The notes below the pieces were generated by a model, which worked only from the letters and a program-made list of their open reading frames with translations, searched no databases and was not told where the DNA came from. A stretch of 64,000 bases of DNA from Purpureocillium takamizusanense (taxonomy: Eukaryota > Ascomycota > Sordariomycetes > Hypocreales > Ophiocordycipitaceae), in assembly GCF_022605165.1 (NCBI RefSeq), contig NC_063069.1:1054001-1118000 (forward strand). The letters run 5' to 3'. Shown piece by piece: positions 44,159 through 55,539 of the stretch; positions within the stretch are counted from its first letter, which is position 1; each line of letters begins with the position of its first letter. The position numbers were made by a program, and so were the translations under genes.

Positions 44159-45820
44159 TCAAGCCTCAGCGGCCGCACCGTTGTCGTCGACCTTTGCCTT
44201 CTTAGGGGACTCGCCACCGTCGGGCAGGACGTCGTCCTCGGCTTTTCTCTTGCCGTTGGTGGACGTGGTGACGGGAGCCACGACGGGGGCCGACTCGGGG
44301 GCCGCTTCGGACTCCTTGGCCTTCTTGCGGACGAGGCCGCTGAGATCCGTGGCGTTCTTGGCGGCCTCGTCGACGCGGGCTTGCTTGTCGGCGGCGGTTT
44401 CGCCTGCAACGGCGCCGAGGAGGCCGCCCAGGGCATTGGCAGCGGCATCGCCGCCGAGCAGGCCGCTGGCGTCGATGGGGTCCTTGCGCAAGTCGACGAG
44501 CTATCATGACAAGTCAGTTAGAAAAATTCCAGCGCGCATGTATGCGGATGGGGGGGCCGCACCCGTTGCTCCATGTCAGCAGCGACCTCCTTCATCCCGG
44601 CAATAGCCTTGCGGGTGAGCTCGTTGTCCTCGGGCGACGAGCTTGTTGCGAGCTCGACCTCGGTGGCCTGGATCTTGAGCTTGAAGCTCTTGATGGCGAG
44701 CTCCATCTCCTTGACGGCTTCGTCGCGAAGGTCCTGGTCCATGGCCTCGCGCTTCTCGTTCTTGCCGTCGTCGCCCGATGTGGTGACGGAGGCAAACTCG
44801 AGAGCCAGGGACAGCTTGTAGTGTGCCTCGGCGAGGATTTCGGAGTCTTCCGGGTAAAGCTCCATCTTGTAGTTGAGCGAGATGCGACCGTCTTCTATGG
44901 CGGCCGGGTACCGCTCGTTCTCAAGGGAGATCTCGGCGAGGCAGTCGTGCGTGTCGGCCAGGCGCTCCTTGATGTGTCGGATGGCGGGCGAGTCCTGCGC
45001 GGGCTCCTTGCCCTTGCCCGCCGCCTCTTCCTCCTGGCGAAGCTGGTCTAGCTGCTTGAGATAACAGACTCGGGCGAGGTCGAGAATTTCAAAGGCAGTG
45101 GCCAGGTCGTCTTCTTCTTCTTCCTGTTCCTCCTCCTGAGGGGCCTTTGGCTCCGGGTTAGCTCGAGACGGTGACGAAAGAGGTGAAAGGGCTCACCTCT
45201 TCGTCATCAGAGTCGTCAAAGTTCTCGTCGCCGGTGAATTGAAACAATGGCTTCTTCGCATCGGCAGGCCCCTCGTCCTTGTTCCCGGTGGCAGATGGCG
45301 CCGCACCGGCACCGCCCCCTTGCGCCGCCTTGTCCGCGTCCGCCTTAGGAGGGTTCTTGGAAGCGGCGCCGTTGTCGGCGGTCTTTGCTTTCTTGTTCTC
45401 GGCAGCAGCAGGGCCGCCGAGCACGTCACTCTTGCTCTGACCGACCTTGAAGACGCTGCGGCCGTAGTGGAAGAGGATTTCAGCGTTTTCGGGGGCCGTC
45501 TCGCCGTTGAGCTCGGCCTGCATGGCGCTAGCCTTGGAGAAGATCTCGGCGGCGTCGTCGTAATTCTTGTGGGCGTATAGTGCGGTGCCCTTTGCGCTCA
45601 AGTCGGCGAGGGAGACTCGTCTGGACTTGGGGTCCTCGTCACGCGAGACGGGCGTGGCGACATCCTCCTCCTCAACAGCAGCCTTAAGCTCCGCGACCTC
45701 AGCCGGGACGGCGGCGGCGGCAGGCTCGACGTTGTCGGCAGACTTGGCGTCCTCGACAGGCGCGGCCTCAAGAGCCGTAGCCTCGACCGGGTGCGATTGC
45801 TCGACCGCGGGTTCAGACAT
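44159..45820 (-). CDS. NASP/Sim3-type histone chaperone with SHNi-TPR
   Basis: Three exons (45820-45197, 45135-44563 and 44500-44159) join to 512 residues. A first TPR-like block, LSAKGTALYAHKNYDDAAEIFSK, is followed by ENAEILFHYGRSVFKVG. A 90-residue Ala/Lys/Gly-rich insert and an acidic run (FDDSDDEEEEEQEEEEDD, spanning the first splice) interrupt the TPR array. The array resumes with AFEILDLARVCYL, DCLAEISLENERYPAAIEDG and AEAHYKLSLALEFA. This interrupted TPR with an acidic patch is the layout of NASP, Sim3 and Hif1, which bind H3-H4. A Lys-rich nuclear signal (NGKRKAEDD) lies near the C terminus. Introns of 61 and 62 bp have GT-AG ends and keep the frame. The gene upstream ends only 97 bp before this start codon, on the same strand. 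Confidence 0.87.
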
Positions 45821-45917
45821 GGCGAGCGAAGGGTGGTGATGGATCCGCGTGCGTTCGCGTCGTGGGCCGGTGGGCGAAGGAGAAGAATGCGAATCGAGGG
45901 AGGATGGATTGACTGGG

Positions 45918-46991
45918 TTAGTTGAGGGGTGACTGCGAAGGTATGCGGGCGGATTCGACCGTCTTGAGCCACTTTGCGATGGATTCGTGGGTGGTTGGGG
46001 CCTTGCGCTTGAGGATGGATTGATGTGATGTGAGGTGGGAGGAGCTCAATGGGGTGACGCGAGGTGGAGGAGGAGGAGGATGGGGAGTAGCAGCAGCAGC
46101 AGGAGCGGCAATTGGAGCTCGAGGCTGATGGGGGACCACGACACGTGCTGGCGCGTTTGATTGGCGGTCGAGGTGGTGACGCTCCGGGCGGCGGGGCGGC
46201 TGGTTCTGGTGCTCCAGCGGCCGGTTCCGGTTGGGCGGTTGTTGGTGGTGGTGGTGGACCTGGGGCTGGGTTTCCAGGTGCTGCTGGCGCTGTTGCGGGC
46301 GCTGTTGCACTGGCAAGTTCTTCTGTCGCTCCAGCTGCTGGGCCAGCGACCGCGTCTGCGAGTGCAGGGTCCGCCACAGCGCTGCCGTTTCGTCCAGCGA
46401 AAGCGGGGTCCGTCCAACGGCGCCAGCGGGCGCGTTGACGGGATTGTGGTGGTGAGGGTTCAGCGGTGCCGGCGAGGGCTTGCTGCGGCTTTTACCCGAG
46501 TCCACGGCAGCAGCGGCTTCGTCGCGTCGTCGCTTGTCTTGGTCGTCGTCGTCATCTTCGTAGTCGTCGCTATCGTCGTCTAGGTCGTCGTCCTCTCCAC
46601 CATCCCCTTCCCCTTCCTCTTCCTCGCTGCCGCCGTCGTCATAGTCGTAGTCATCTTCTCCTTCTCCTTCCTCCTCGTCCTCGTCGCCCTCGCTGTCCTC
46701 GTCGCTGCTGACGGTGTCCTCCACAAACAGTCGCCTGGCCACTGGGTCGCCATCGACACCCGTCGTCTGCTTCATATAGTGGGTCATGAGCGTCAGGGCG
46801 ATACTCATGACGGGGGCAATAACCATTCCCGAGGTGATGATATTCCTTCGGATTATGGCGCGCTGCAAATTTCGCAGCGACGCTGGCCTGGCGACGGGCA
46901 TGGCAGGCCTGCTGGGCTCACTCGTCCTGTCCGCTGCCTGGGGCGGACGGGAGAGTCTGCTGCTGTTGCTGTTGCTGCGCTGTCCGTCCAT
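45918..46991 (-). CDS. Hypothetical protein with hydrophobic segment and acidic tract
   Basis: A single-exon frame of 357 residues starts with an ATG and has a non-random layout. It begins with a Ser/Arg-rich N terminus. A hydrophobic stretch follows at about 50-70 (ITSGMVIAPVMSIALTLMTHY), which may be a membrane helix. A highly acidic tract of Asp/Glu/Gly/Tyr covers about 88-150. The C-terminal half is rich in Gln, His and Pro. I recognise no family. The segment RNLQRAIIRRN before the helix looks conserved in character. The frame ends 97 bp upstream of the NASP-type start codon, so if it is real, its 3' UTR overlaps that promoter. Low complexity makes a chance ORF possible but unlikely at this length. 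Confidence 0.55.
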   Translation of the reverse strand: MDGQRSNSNSSRLSRPPQAADRTSEPSRPAMPVARPASLRNLQRAIIRRNIITSGMVIAPVMSIALTLMTHYMKQTTGVDGDPVARRLFVEDTVSSDEDSEGDEDEEEGEGEDDYDYDDGGSEEEEGEGDGGEDDDLDDDSDDYEDDDDDQDKRRRDEAAAAVDSGKSRSKPSPAPLNPHHHNPVNAPAGAVGRTPLSLDETAALWRTLHSQTRSLAQQLERQKNLPVQQRPQQRQQHLETQPQVHHHHQQPPNRNRPLEHQNQPPRRPERHHLDRQSNAPARVVVPHQPRAPIAAPAAAATPHPPPPPPRVTPLSSSHLTSHQSILKRKAPTTHESIAKWLKTVESARIPSQSPLN

Positions 46992-47514
46992 TCTTGCGAG
47001 TGATCAAGTGAGTGAATAAATGAGTGAGTGAGCGAGGTGAATGAATGACGGATCAGGCCTCCGTCCTCACACGCAAGAAAAGACAGTGGATGGGGCAGTT
47101 GTTGGTTTTGTCAAGGCAGGGCCGCCGGACTCAAGCTGGCTGGTGAGCACGTTGGGCTGACATTTTCTGGGTGGGACGGACACGACGACGAGACACGATA
47201 CGATAGGCACGGCAAGTCGGGGCAGGGGTCTGGCCCACGGCCCGCCGCCCGCCCGCGACGAGATATTACCCTCGGCCCCAGGGGTAGCTCGCTCTTGGCT
47301 CTTCTCTTGCCCTTCTAGACTCGTAGTCGTCCCGTATTTCAGGGTTATAGCGCTACTTTGCCTTGGCGACGAATTGGGCAGCTGTCCGACTCGTAGCATA
47401 TCGTGTCGTGTTGGAATAGAATATAGCCTCACATTGGGAATTTGGGATACAAGTTGCGAAGGTTGTAGGGTCACCACCCCGCCCGCCTGCCCGCCCGAGA
47501 CACCCGGTCATCAC
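46992..47514. other. Intergenic spacer
   Basis: About 520 bases lie between two minus-strand hypothetical genes. No gene or repeat is seen. Confidence 0.45.
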
Positions 47515-48156
47515 TCACTCCCTCCTCGCCCGCTCGTACAGGCTCAAGCACGTAATAAACACCATGGTGTCAAACTCGGCCCCGTAGTCGACATTGACCT
47601 GCAGCGTCCCGCACAAGCCCCTCTTGATGACGCCGGTGAAGACGGCGAGCACCGTCGGCCCGCCGCCGCCACCGCCTCGTTCGCCTTGACCCCCGTCCAG
47701 CAGCTTCCAATTGCGACTGCTGAGCGCCGACTTGGCCATGCCGTCGGCCGTGACATGGCGCGTCCGCTTCCACACAAACCATCGCCTCTCCTCATGTCGT
47801 CGTCCGCTTACATCATCGGGAACATGAAGCATCATGGACCACGAGAAGTTGTTTGCGAGTCCGAGCGGCCGGCTCATGTCCTCCCACACCACGGCGTTTG
47901 CGTCAGCCGGATCACCGAGCCCGAGCTTGAACCTGGGCGACAGGGCGAGGATGTGTGAGACGGCCCGCACGGGGCACTCGTCGCTGGGCCCGTCGTAGAG
48001 GACCAAATCGGGGTTGGTCCGCGAGGCCGCCCTCCTGCGCACGTAGAGCCGCTGGCCATCATCATTGCTGCCTTCAGGCGAGACGCCGTAGTAGTTCTCC
48101 AACAGGGACCGCGGCCTGTCGATGGTATATCGCCGCGGGATACGGCTGTCAGTCAT
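47515..48156 (-). CDS. Hypothetical protein, compact single domain
   Basis: A single exon encodes 213 residues starting at ATG 48156. The composition is that of a globular domain: alternating hydrophobic strands (LVLYDGP, FKLGLGD, NFSWSMMLHV, RRWFVWKRTR, NWKLLDG, TVLAVFTGVI, CGTLQVNVDYGAEFDTMVFITCLSLYER). The strand pattern with a final helix is reminiscent of tubby/LURP-one-like beta barrels common in fungi as hypothetical proteins. That is only a fold impression. A poly-Gly loop (QGERGGGGGGPT) lies near residue 165. No signal peptide or membrane helix is seen. Confidence 0.6.
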   Translation of the reverse strand: MTDSRIPRRYTIDRPRSLLENYYGVSPEGSNDDGQRLYVRRRAASRTNPDLVLYDGPSDECPVRAVSHILALSPRFKLGLGDPADANAVVWEDMSRPLGLANNFSWSMMLHVPDDVSGRRHEERRWFVWKRTRHVTADGMAKSALSSRNWKLLDGGQGERGGGGGGPTVLAVFTGVIKRGLCGTLQVNVDYGAEFDTMVFITCLSLYERARRE

Positions 48157-48823
48157 TGCCGGTACCGTGTCTGAATTGACTTTTGCCGAGATGAGACAGA
48201 CGCCGTCAACCCTCGAGACAACAATTGCACGGCGCCCGACATATATATCAATTCGAACGTACGCCCCTCCATCCTCGGTGATGGAAAGCTAGGGCAATGT
48301 CCCCTCGGTCGCCATTGTGGCTGCTGCTGTATTGCCAGCGCCGCATCTCGCGAGGCCCCGGAATACGACCGACCCGAGCTGCTGACAGGCACCGACGAGT
48401 CTCGAACATGCCGCACCTGCTACTGGCCACTTCAGCCGCCTGGTCCCAATCGAATTCGGTATCGAAAGAGGGCGGCTCATGTGCGCCGTTGATGCCATCG
48501 CCTTTGGTGTGCTCCTCTTCCACTAGCCAAGAGTACCCAGCGCGACATCATATCAAGACTTCGAATAATTTTTCCAGTTTTACAGCACATTTCATCACTC
48601 TATCTCTGTGGCCGTCACAAATTGCCCCCCCCCCTCTACGATGTAGCAGCAGTATCACACTGGGATCGATTGAGGGAATCGTGAACGCGGACAGGGTCAC
48701 CATGACAAGGCACGTCTCTGGGGCCCGTCCGCTCCCAATATGGACTACCAAGGCAGCCGGCTTCGACCAAAGGCTTTGCATTTCTTGTTAAGCTGAATCA
48801 GTCAGGTCGTCCAATGTACCCGC
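48157..48823. other. Intergenic spacer
   Basis: About 670 bases hold the promoter of the hypothetical gene to the left and the 3' region of the gene to the right. A run of nine C lies near 48626-48635. No gene is seen. Confidence 0.45.
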
Positions 48824-49945
48824 TCACAGCAGCTCGACAGTCATCTTATTCGAGCGGCTCATTAGCACGGTCCTAGCCTCTATGGCCGCCTTCGTAGAGA
48901 AAAACTTAAGAACAGCGGATCGGAACCCGTTGTCCTCCGACTTCTCAATGGGAAGCAACTCAATATCAGCAAGCAATTTGAACCCTTCGACCATCGAGAG
49001 CAGACTCGCTTCAGTTGTGCCGAGTGGCAGACGGCGAAGAAGAAGAGCTGTTTTCGCTGCAGTGTTCTGGAATCTTGAGCTTTTGGGATCGAATGCGACT
49101 CGACCTTCTTCCTGCAGCATCGCTCCATAGTCGTCTATGCCTTTCTGAGCTAATAGGAGTTCGCGGGTTGCAGGTCCTATTCTCTGCGGTCCTTTTTCGG
49201 CACGCTGTGCCTCGGTGGCAGTAGGAGCTTCATCCTTGCCGAGATACTCTGCCACCGCTCTGCGCACCACGTTCACGCTGCAGGCATCCCTTTTGGCCGC
49301 GAATAAGGTCCTCAGGGGGTAAATAAATGTTCTCAGACGACGCGATTCCAGCTCGAGCTGTTCAATTTGCTCTTTTTTGATATCGTCCCTTGACAGCCGC
49401 GATGTCAGTGACATTGTTGTCGTTCGGGCCCAAGCATGTATCGCGTTTATCGAAATGTAAATGATCAAAATAGATAGACAGAAAAACAGGAAAAGAGGAA
49501 AGGAGGAGATGGTGCAGACATACCCAAGGTATGGAGAGAGAGAAGTAACAATTCTCCAGATATTCTTGAAGCATTCACAGAGCCTCTCGGTCACCACTTT
49601 GGAGTGTAGCGAGTCCACGGTTCTCGCTCTATCTAGCAGGCTCCCGCGGTCGACTTCAATATCTGCATCCCAATGCTGAAACGCCAGTAGCAGGTCATTC
49701 AATCGCAAGTACCAGTTTAGGTCTACCTGTTGAGGCATGGGGGATTGGAAGAGCGTTTCCTTCATGCCGTGTTTTATCATATACCAGAGCGTTTCAAGAG
49801 ACCATGCAGCAGGCCCTTGATCGACCTTATCGCATTTCTCCTCTCGGTACATCTCTTCGCCGATATTGTCGATAGCTTCCATAATCTCCTGCTCGGAAAC
49901 CCCAAAATGGAGCTGCCCAACGTCCAGTTTGCGTCGTCTCTCCAT
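48824..49945 (-). CDS. Hypothetical protein with C-terminal RRM-like region
   Basis: The frame is open from ATG 49945 to TGA 48826-48824 (373 codons). A 135-bp intron, 49523-49389, is likely inside it: donor GTATGT, pyrimidine-rich body, CACTGAC branch 20 nt before an AAG acceptor. Its length is a multiple of three, so both spliced (328 residues) and unspliced forms are open. The N-terminal half is helical with no known fold. The C-terminal 75 residues (LLLRRLPLGTTEASLLSM, ADIELLP, FRSAVLKFFSTKAAIEAR) resemble an RNA-recognition motif in strand order and spacing, but RNP1 aromatic residues are weak. The unspliced form would add a membrane helix at about 150-170. The function is unknown. Confidence 0.6.
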   Translation of the reverse strand: MERRRKLDVGQLHFGVSEQEIMEAIDNIGEEMYREEKCDKVDQGPAAWSLETLWYMIKHGMKETLFQSPMPQQVDLNWYLRLNDLLLAFQHWDADIEVDRGSLLDRARTVDSLHSKVVTERLCECFKNIWRIVTSLSPYLGYVCTISSFPLFLFFCLSILIIYISINAIHAWARTTTMSLTSRLSRDDIKKEQIEQLELESRRLRTFIYPLRTLFAAKRDACSVNVVRRAVAEYLGKDEAPTATEAQRAEKGPQRIGPATRELLLAQKGIDDYGAMLQEEGRVAFDPKSSRFQNTAAKTALLLRRLPLGTTEASLLSMVEGFKLLADIELLPIEKSEDNGFRSAVLKFFSTKAAIEARTVLMSRSNKMTVELL

Positions 49946-50490
49946 GATATCCCTCTCTGGAAGTCGATCTCGGGTTGGCGGGGAGGGAGGATTTACGTGG
50001 CGGACGACGCGGCAGGGATGGCAACTTTATGTGTATCTTCACCTCTCAGGGAGCCTGTAAGTCGAAACCGACTGGGGAGGCTGCCAAAGCGAATCAAGGC
50101 GGACGCTTGAGCTGCCACATGCAACGAAAAAGCGACAGGGTGCATACGTGACGCCGTGAAAGCCAAACATCGATGGACACATGTACAGTATAGTCCGGCG
50201 CTGTATCACAAAGGCTCTCACGCCTGATCCGTCAGTTTGATGCATGAATGTTCCACAACAGCTGCGGTCATCCTAATAATGCGGCGGCATGGCTGCGTTC
50301 ATGTTGAGGGGTAACCACCATTGATGCTTGATGGACGTCACCCTGGACCCTCAAAACATAGCATGAGACCGTACCAGTCCGACCCAAACGTCAACTTAAC
50401 AGCACACTCAAGGAAGCATCACGAAACAAAGGGGGCCATCAATAGTCAGCAAAGTCTCACACGCGAACACTTGAGCGACTGAGCTTTCCT
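49946..50490. other. Divergent promoter region of two accessory genes
   Basis: About 545 bases lie between divergent start codons. The right half is AT-richer. No gene or repeat is seen. Confidence 0.45.
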
Positions 50491-52244
50491 ATGCCGACGA
50501 TGGCTGGCCTCCCAGCTGTGGCAGATCCCGCATTTGTCATGGGCGCCATCGCTAATATAGCTTCGAGTCTGGCCAAGTTGAGCTCCCTGCGTGAAAAAGC
50601 GACGCAGTTTCATCCTCGCATGGCAGAATTCCAGACCACTGCAGAGAGTTGCGGTGCAGCTCTCCTGGCCTGGGACAAAGAATGGAACTTGACAACTACT
50701 CGGAGGCTATCTATCAATTGCTCTGGCAATCGTCATACGGCGTCATTAAAGATGCCAGGGCGACTATTGGGAAAAGCTTGGAAGATTTGACGTGTGATAT
50801 TGAACGTATCCTCGGCACTGACCGTGACGACCCAGCATGGAGGAAGCATTTTTCCATCCACAGAAAGGCGATTCTTCGACGATTTACTTTTGCCCTGTTT
50901 AGCGAAGACAGCTTGAAAGACAAGCTCTCAAGGCTTCGGCTTCATATTGCGGATCTGAAGCAATTGACCGACAAGCGGCTCCTAATGATGTCGGGCTCAA
51001 AGAGCGTGACCACGCTCGATGCCAAGGGCGCGGCTTGCCTTGGTAAGATCAGCATCGTCGGACAGACGCTCTTCGATGAGTTACTGGACCTGGAACATAC
51101 ATCAAAATGGGCATTAGAGCTACACCTTCCGGGAATTGGCGACAGCCCAGATGCCGAGAAATTGCGGGAACTTGAACCACTTCGGTTATGGCTCACATTC
51201 ACCCAAAAAAACACCACGCGACGTATCCTATTGCAATATTCTCTGCACGATAATATATATGGAGACTGGACTGGGTCAATTCTTAGCACCAGCCCTGATT
51301 CGATCAAGGCGACGAACCCGAAAGTGTTTAAACGCCCCAGTCCCGCGCAATGGACTCGTCCCTTTCGCACTCTATTCAAGAAGGGCTTTTTTCAAGATAG
51401 GGGGGCCCACGCTGAGTGGCAGGCAGACCAGGCCTCCTTGATGCTTTCATTATGCAACTGGGCTACGATTCTATGGACCAGTGAGTGGACCGAAGACGTT
51501 TGTTGCTGCATGATTCGATTCATCAAAGTTGCGAGCACTCCCAGAGAGGAGGACCACAGCCTGCATGCTCTCGCTGTTCGGCAAGATCACATCCATCCGG
51601 ATGGGCAAGAGCAACGGACGCCGTGGGCAAATGAGCACGAGTGCCATTTCACCGGCACCAAGCTCCAGAAACTTGGGCTTGTCCTTGCCGAGACCGTCTG
51701 TGCGACACCGTTTCGACAGGAAGGCGACGAGATGGCGACGTACCAGCAATGGAACCATGCGACGCAAAAGTGGGATGGTATTTCTGAGCCAGATCTTCTC
51801 GGCCTCGTGTATTCCTACTCCAAGTCGTATGCTATACGCAGAGCAGTGGATTTTTGTTTGACGGCTTGCGATCTCAGTCAAGATCCCGACGGCATGTGGA
51901 GCTTTTACGAAAGACTCTGCAAGGAAGTTCTCGTCCCGTACGACGCATTGCATCGATTTTCACTAAGTATGAACGATGGCTAACCGTTTGATGTCAGGGT
52001 CAAGTCCTGGGCCGAAATACAACAGCGCAACCACAGACAACTTATGAGCAGCCCTTGGTTCAGCTTCGCGTCCGCAGGCCCAACCTGGCCCGACAAAGCA
52101 TTCGAACCACCTGGTGCTTGCCATACTGCCGATTGCGCTCCAGCTTCTCAGGCTGCTACAGCGCCAATAAATGCTGATCCTGCCGACGCGAGGCCCGTTG
52201 TGGCAGGCCCTGTTACCGTATCGGCCGTCGCCCGAAACCCGTGA
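50491..52244 (+). pseudogene. Fungal hypothetical (DUF7580-like?) with a one-base frame break
   Basis: The natural frame starts at ATG 50491 (AGLPAVADPAFVMGAIANIASSL), runs to about 50690 (LLAWDKEWN), then continues in another frame from about 50685 (LDNYSEAIYQLLWQSSYG). No intron of usable length joins them, so one base appears lost, or two gained, near 50684-50692. The second frame runs to 51937. A 60-bp intron (51938-51997, GTACGA, GCTAAC, CAG) joins it to a last exon ending at 52244 (VKSWAEIQQRN onward). The protein would have about 560 residues. A helical N terminus, a block LQKLGLVLAETVCATPF and a long C-terminal part recall fungal DUF7580 proteins. This is a weak match. A downstream ATG at 50682 could start a shortened protein. 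A sequencing error is an equal explanation. Confidence 0.5.
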
Positions 52245-53289
52245 GATTCTGCGCATGAAGGAGGCATGAGAGAAAGGATTTTTTTTACGTTACGAGAAAG
52301 ACTCCGGGGATGTCTTCCAAGGGATATTTTGATGCTCGTGGCAGTATACATGTGTGCGATTCTCTGTGGGAGACAGGCCCAATAAAGTTACTGCAACAAT
52401 GTGCCCAAGGGAGAGGCTCAATTGGTGACAGCCCTCAACACCCCGCGTGGCGAAAAGCCAAAGCCTCGTAGTACCTGCAATAATCGATACTGTCGCCGAA
52501 GAGTTCTCGACACTAGATGGTAGCGGAATAGCGGAAAGCTCTTCTTCGAAGTGGTGCTGACCGCGCGGTATTGACGAGTCGCCGACCCAGAACGGGGCCG
52601 GACGCGGGGAGGGGGGCAATAGCAACACAATTCCATGTTACTAGCAGTAACGTGGTATCTAAGCATGCAAAAGAAACAGAAAGAAAATGATCGATTTGAC
52701 AAGCACGGTGATTCGCCTTTCCTGTACGCATGCAACCTTGAGGCTCTGCTATCATGTCTGATCGTGCAGAAATCCTGAGCGATGCACGCAAACACCGTCT
52801 CGGCGCTTGATGAAACCGGGCTGCCGCCTAACTAACAAACAAATGCTGGCGGGCAAGCCAGTTGACGACACGCCGAAAATTTATATGCAAGGCGTCGGAC
52901 GCCTTATACGACTGAAACCAGCCCACGACAACGCCTCGCCACTCACCCGTGCGGGTACACAGCACATGCAGCTGGCAGGATGGTCTACATAGGTGGTCAT
53001 ATACCAGCTATTGGCCGCGCAAAGGCACAGCCATCCACGGCAAATGAAAAAGGCTGTCATTCGAAACTCGAGATGCTGCCACTGCCTGGCGGCCTCCAAT
53101 GCTGCTGTTTGGCACGAAGCGCCGATGTGCCGGCATGTGGTCTCATATTTAAAGCGAGACGAGGGAGCATATCAGATTGATCTGGGCCGTGGGTAGCTAC
53201 TTCGTAGTCAATGTCGAGAATCTGCATTTTCCAGGAACTCTCTGCAAGACAAAGCCTGTTTCGAAAACAAAAGCCCGTTGCATGTTGCC
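52245..53289. other. Intergenic spacer
   Basis: About 1 kb lie between two plus-strand accessory genes. No coding ORF, RNA or clear repeat is seen. Confidence 0.45.
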
Positions 53290-55539
53290 ATGGATCTCAA
53301 TGGAGACACCGTTGGTCCTATGTCTCCCCTCACCGTCGCCTCAACGCCGGGACTTGACATAGATGGCACCGACATTACTGCGTTGCAGGACACACCACAG
53401 TCGCTGCAGGGAGATGAGCCCCACGCTGAAGACGTCGATGAGCGCCCAAACACCCCTGCTGAGTTATCATCGGACGAGGCCCAAGCTGCCAAAAAACAAG
53501 CATTGGTATAGTCGTTGAACCGTGATGCTATCTTGCCGTTGATGTCACGGGCTGACTGGAACAAAACAAGTATCGAGAGGGTGCTGCGGCTTACCTCGAT
53601 GCCCTTGAGCGGTTCCGAAATTACAAGCCGGAGGATTTACCCGTTCCTGGCGTAAACTTTGCGCCGGAAATTGATGCCAGCCGACGCATTGCATCTCTGG
53701 CACCGAAATTCTCGGTGGTGATGTTTTCTAACCCAGCTGGGCCTCCATGCATGATGCAGCACGGCTTCACCTTTTCAGGCGAGCGTAAGTAACCAAGAAC
53801 CGAGAACATTGCCCGCTCGGCATGAGCTCAACGCATCTGGCAGGGATTATTCGACGACCGTACCAAGCCGAAGAGGTCGATCAGATCGCTGGCGATAAGA
53901 ACGAGACAGACATCAACATTTAGTAAGAGCTGTGACAAGAAGGGAATTCGATGGGTGAGGAGGCCTCGCTAACTTTGGTCAGTGAGCTCTCTTGCAAGCT
54001 CATGATATTCTCCCAGACAAGAGCCATCGTATCACTCGTGGATTGGCTCGAGATGCCGGCCGATCTCAAATGGCGAGTACAATCCTCTGCATTTTCAGGC
54101 CTTTCGACGAGAATAGTCATGCCTTCCCAAACGAACGGCACCGCCAAAGGCCCAGGGCCGAAAAGAGACCCGAAGTCGGCCACATACAGTTCGTCCAGGT
54201 GCCCCGCGTCCCCTCCCCGACGAACACCAGCTTGGCTAACGTGTTGTAGACATTTGGTTCTTCATACCAAGTGTCGAGCTCAAAACTCACGACAAAAATC
54301 CGGTCTTCGAACATCCCTTGACGGGGTCCTGGCGCCCGATGCCGGTAGGAGACAGCTTATGGATTAAGGAAGAACCGAGGCTGTTTTACATGAAGTGGGA
54401 TGTCGCTGCCAATATGGTTCGAATCTTTACTTCACTCCAACAGATTGACTGGATGATTGCCACATGTCTCGACGCTGAAAATCTGGATGTCCGTGCGGAT
54501 CCATTCGTCTTGCTGACCGGTGCCTTCTCCGCGCTCCTAGACGTGTGCGTAAAGGATTTCGCGTATATATCATCAAGGGATCAGGACAAGGTATGCCATC
54601 TACAGGAAAACGTCGCCATGGGGTCAATATCAATCTGTGTATCGCACAGTTGCTAACCGTAAGTCCGTGTCAGATCGACGCCGCTCTCAAGCTGCCGATA
54701 GACATCTCCGCGCAACAGGAAGAACAAGTCAAAGAAGACATCATCAACATGCGGAGGCTCTTGCCGATGCGACTCCGACGCTACAAGTACCTAGAGTTCC
54801 TGAACCGCATCATCAAGGAAGCCATTGAGCACCACCAGCATGCGCGGAGCACATTTGAGATTCCACAGCTTCCGTTTGAGCGCGTCCACTGCAACATGCG
54901 CGCCATCCTCAGCGTCACTGAAACGATGAAGGCGGAGCTTGAGGCACAGATGACATTATGGGATAACTGCATATCCAGTGTGCGTTGCAGACTGACTCCG
55001 AGAAATGCTGAAAATGACTCTCGTTCGCTGACCGAGTAACGTAAATTCCTGGTATCAGCTATCCAACCATGTCAGCCTGAGAAACTTCAAGGCTATCAAC
55101 GCACACACCGACTCTCTTAACCGGATAGCCGAGCTTGGCCGCAAGGAGAATATTGTTATGACTGATATTTCGCGGGCGGCGAGAGTCGACAGTGAGGCCA
55201 TGAAGGTCATCGCTATGCTGACGATGCTTTACCTACCAGCTACATTTGTCGCAGTAAGTCGCCACCTACCATTTTGCTCATGAACCGAATGCGGTCTACA
55301 CATTATGCTGATCTCGATGGACCATACAGACGCTCTTTAGCATGGGTATATTCCATTTCGACTATGATAACGGCAATTCAGGTCGGTTGGGTCTGTCTAG
55401 CCAATGGTGGTTATACGTCGTGATCGCATTGCCGTTGACGCTGATGACCCTTTTTTCGTTTCGATTCATTTCGGATCGCAACAAGAAGCAGCAGGCCAAG
55501 ATGTTGGATGACCAGGATAAGCAGGAGAATTCGGAATAG
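53290..55539 (+). pseudogene. CorA-like membrane protein of the fungal type, frame unresolved in the middle
   Basis: Supported exons are 53290-53505, 53571-53784, 53844-53922, 54250-54590, 54674-54979, 55059-55253 and 55330-55539. All have consistent phases at their joins except around 53923-54249. The last part is the CorA-like membrane region: a long helix (NHVSLRNFKAINAHTDSLNRIAEL), then MKVIAMLTMLYLPATFVATLFSMG, then a second membrane helix LYVVIALPLTLMTLFSFRF. The GMN loop of true Mg2+ channels is replaced by SMGIF, as usual in fungal CorA-like proteins of unknown substrate. Between exons 3 and 4 the likely coding frame (HDILPDKSHRITRGLARD, then EVGHIQFVQ) fits neither neighbouring exon phase; joining Q to DIWFFIPSVEL needs one extra base. 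Either an indel has broken the gene, or an exon was missed. Confidence 0.6.

Noticed and set aside
51938..51983. Ending the 50491 gene at the TAA just after 51977
   Set aside because: A 60-bp intron with GTACGA, GCTAAC and CAG leads into a further open frame with protein-like character to 52244, which fits better.
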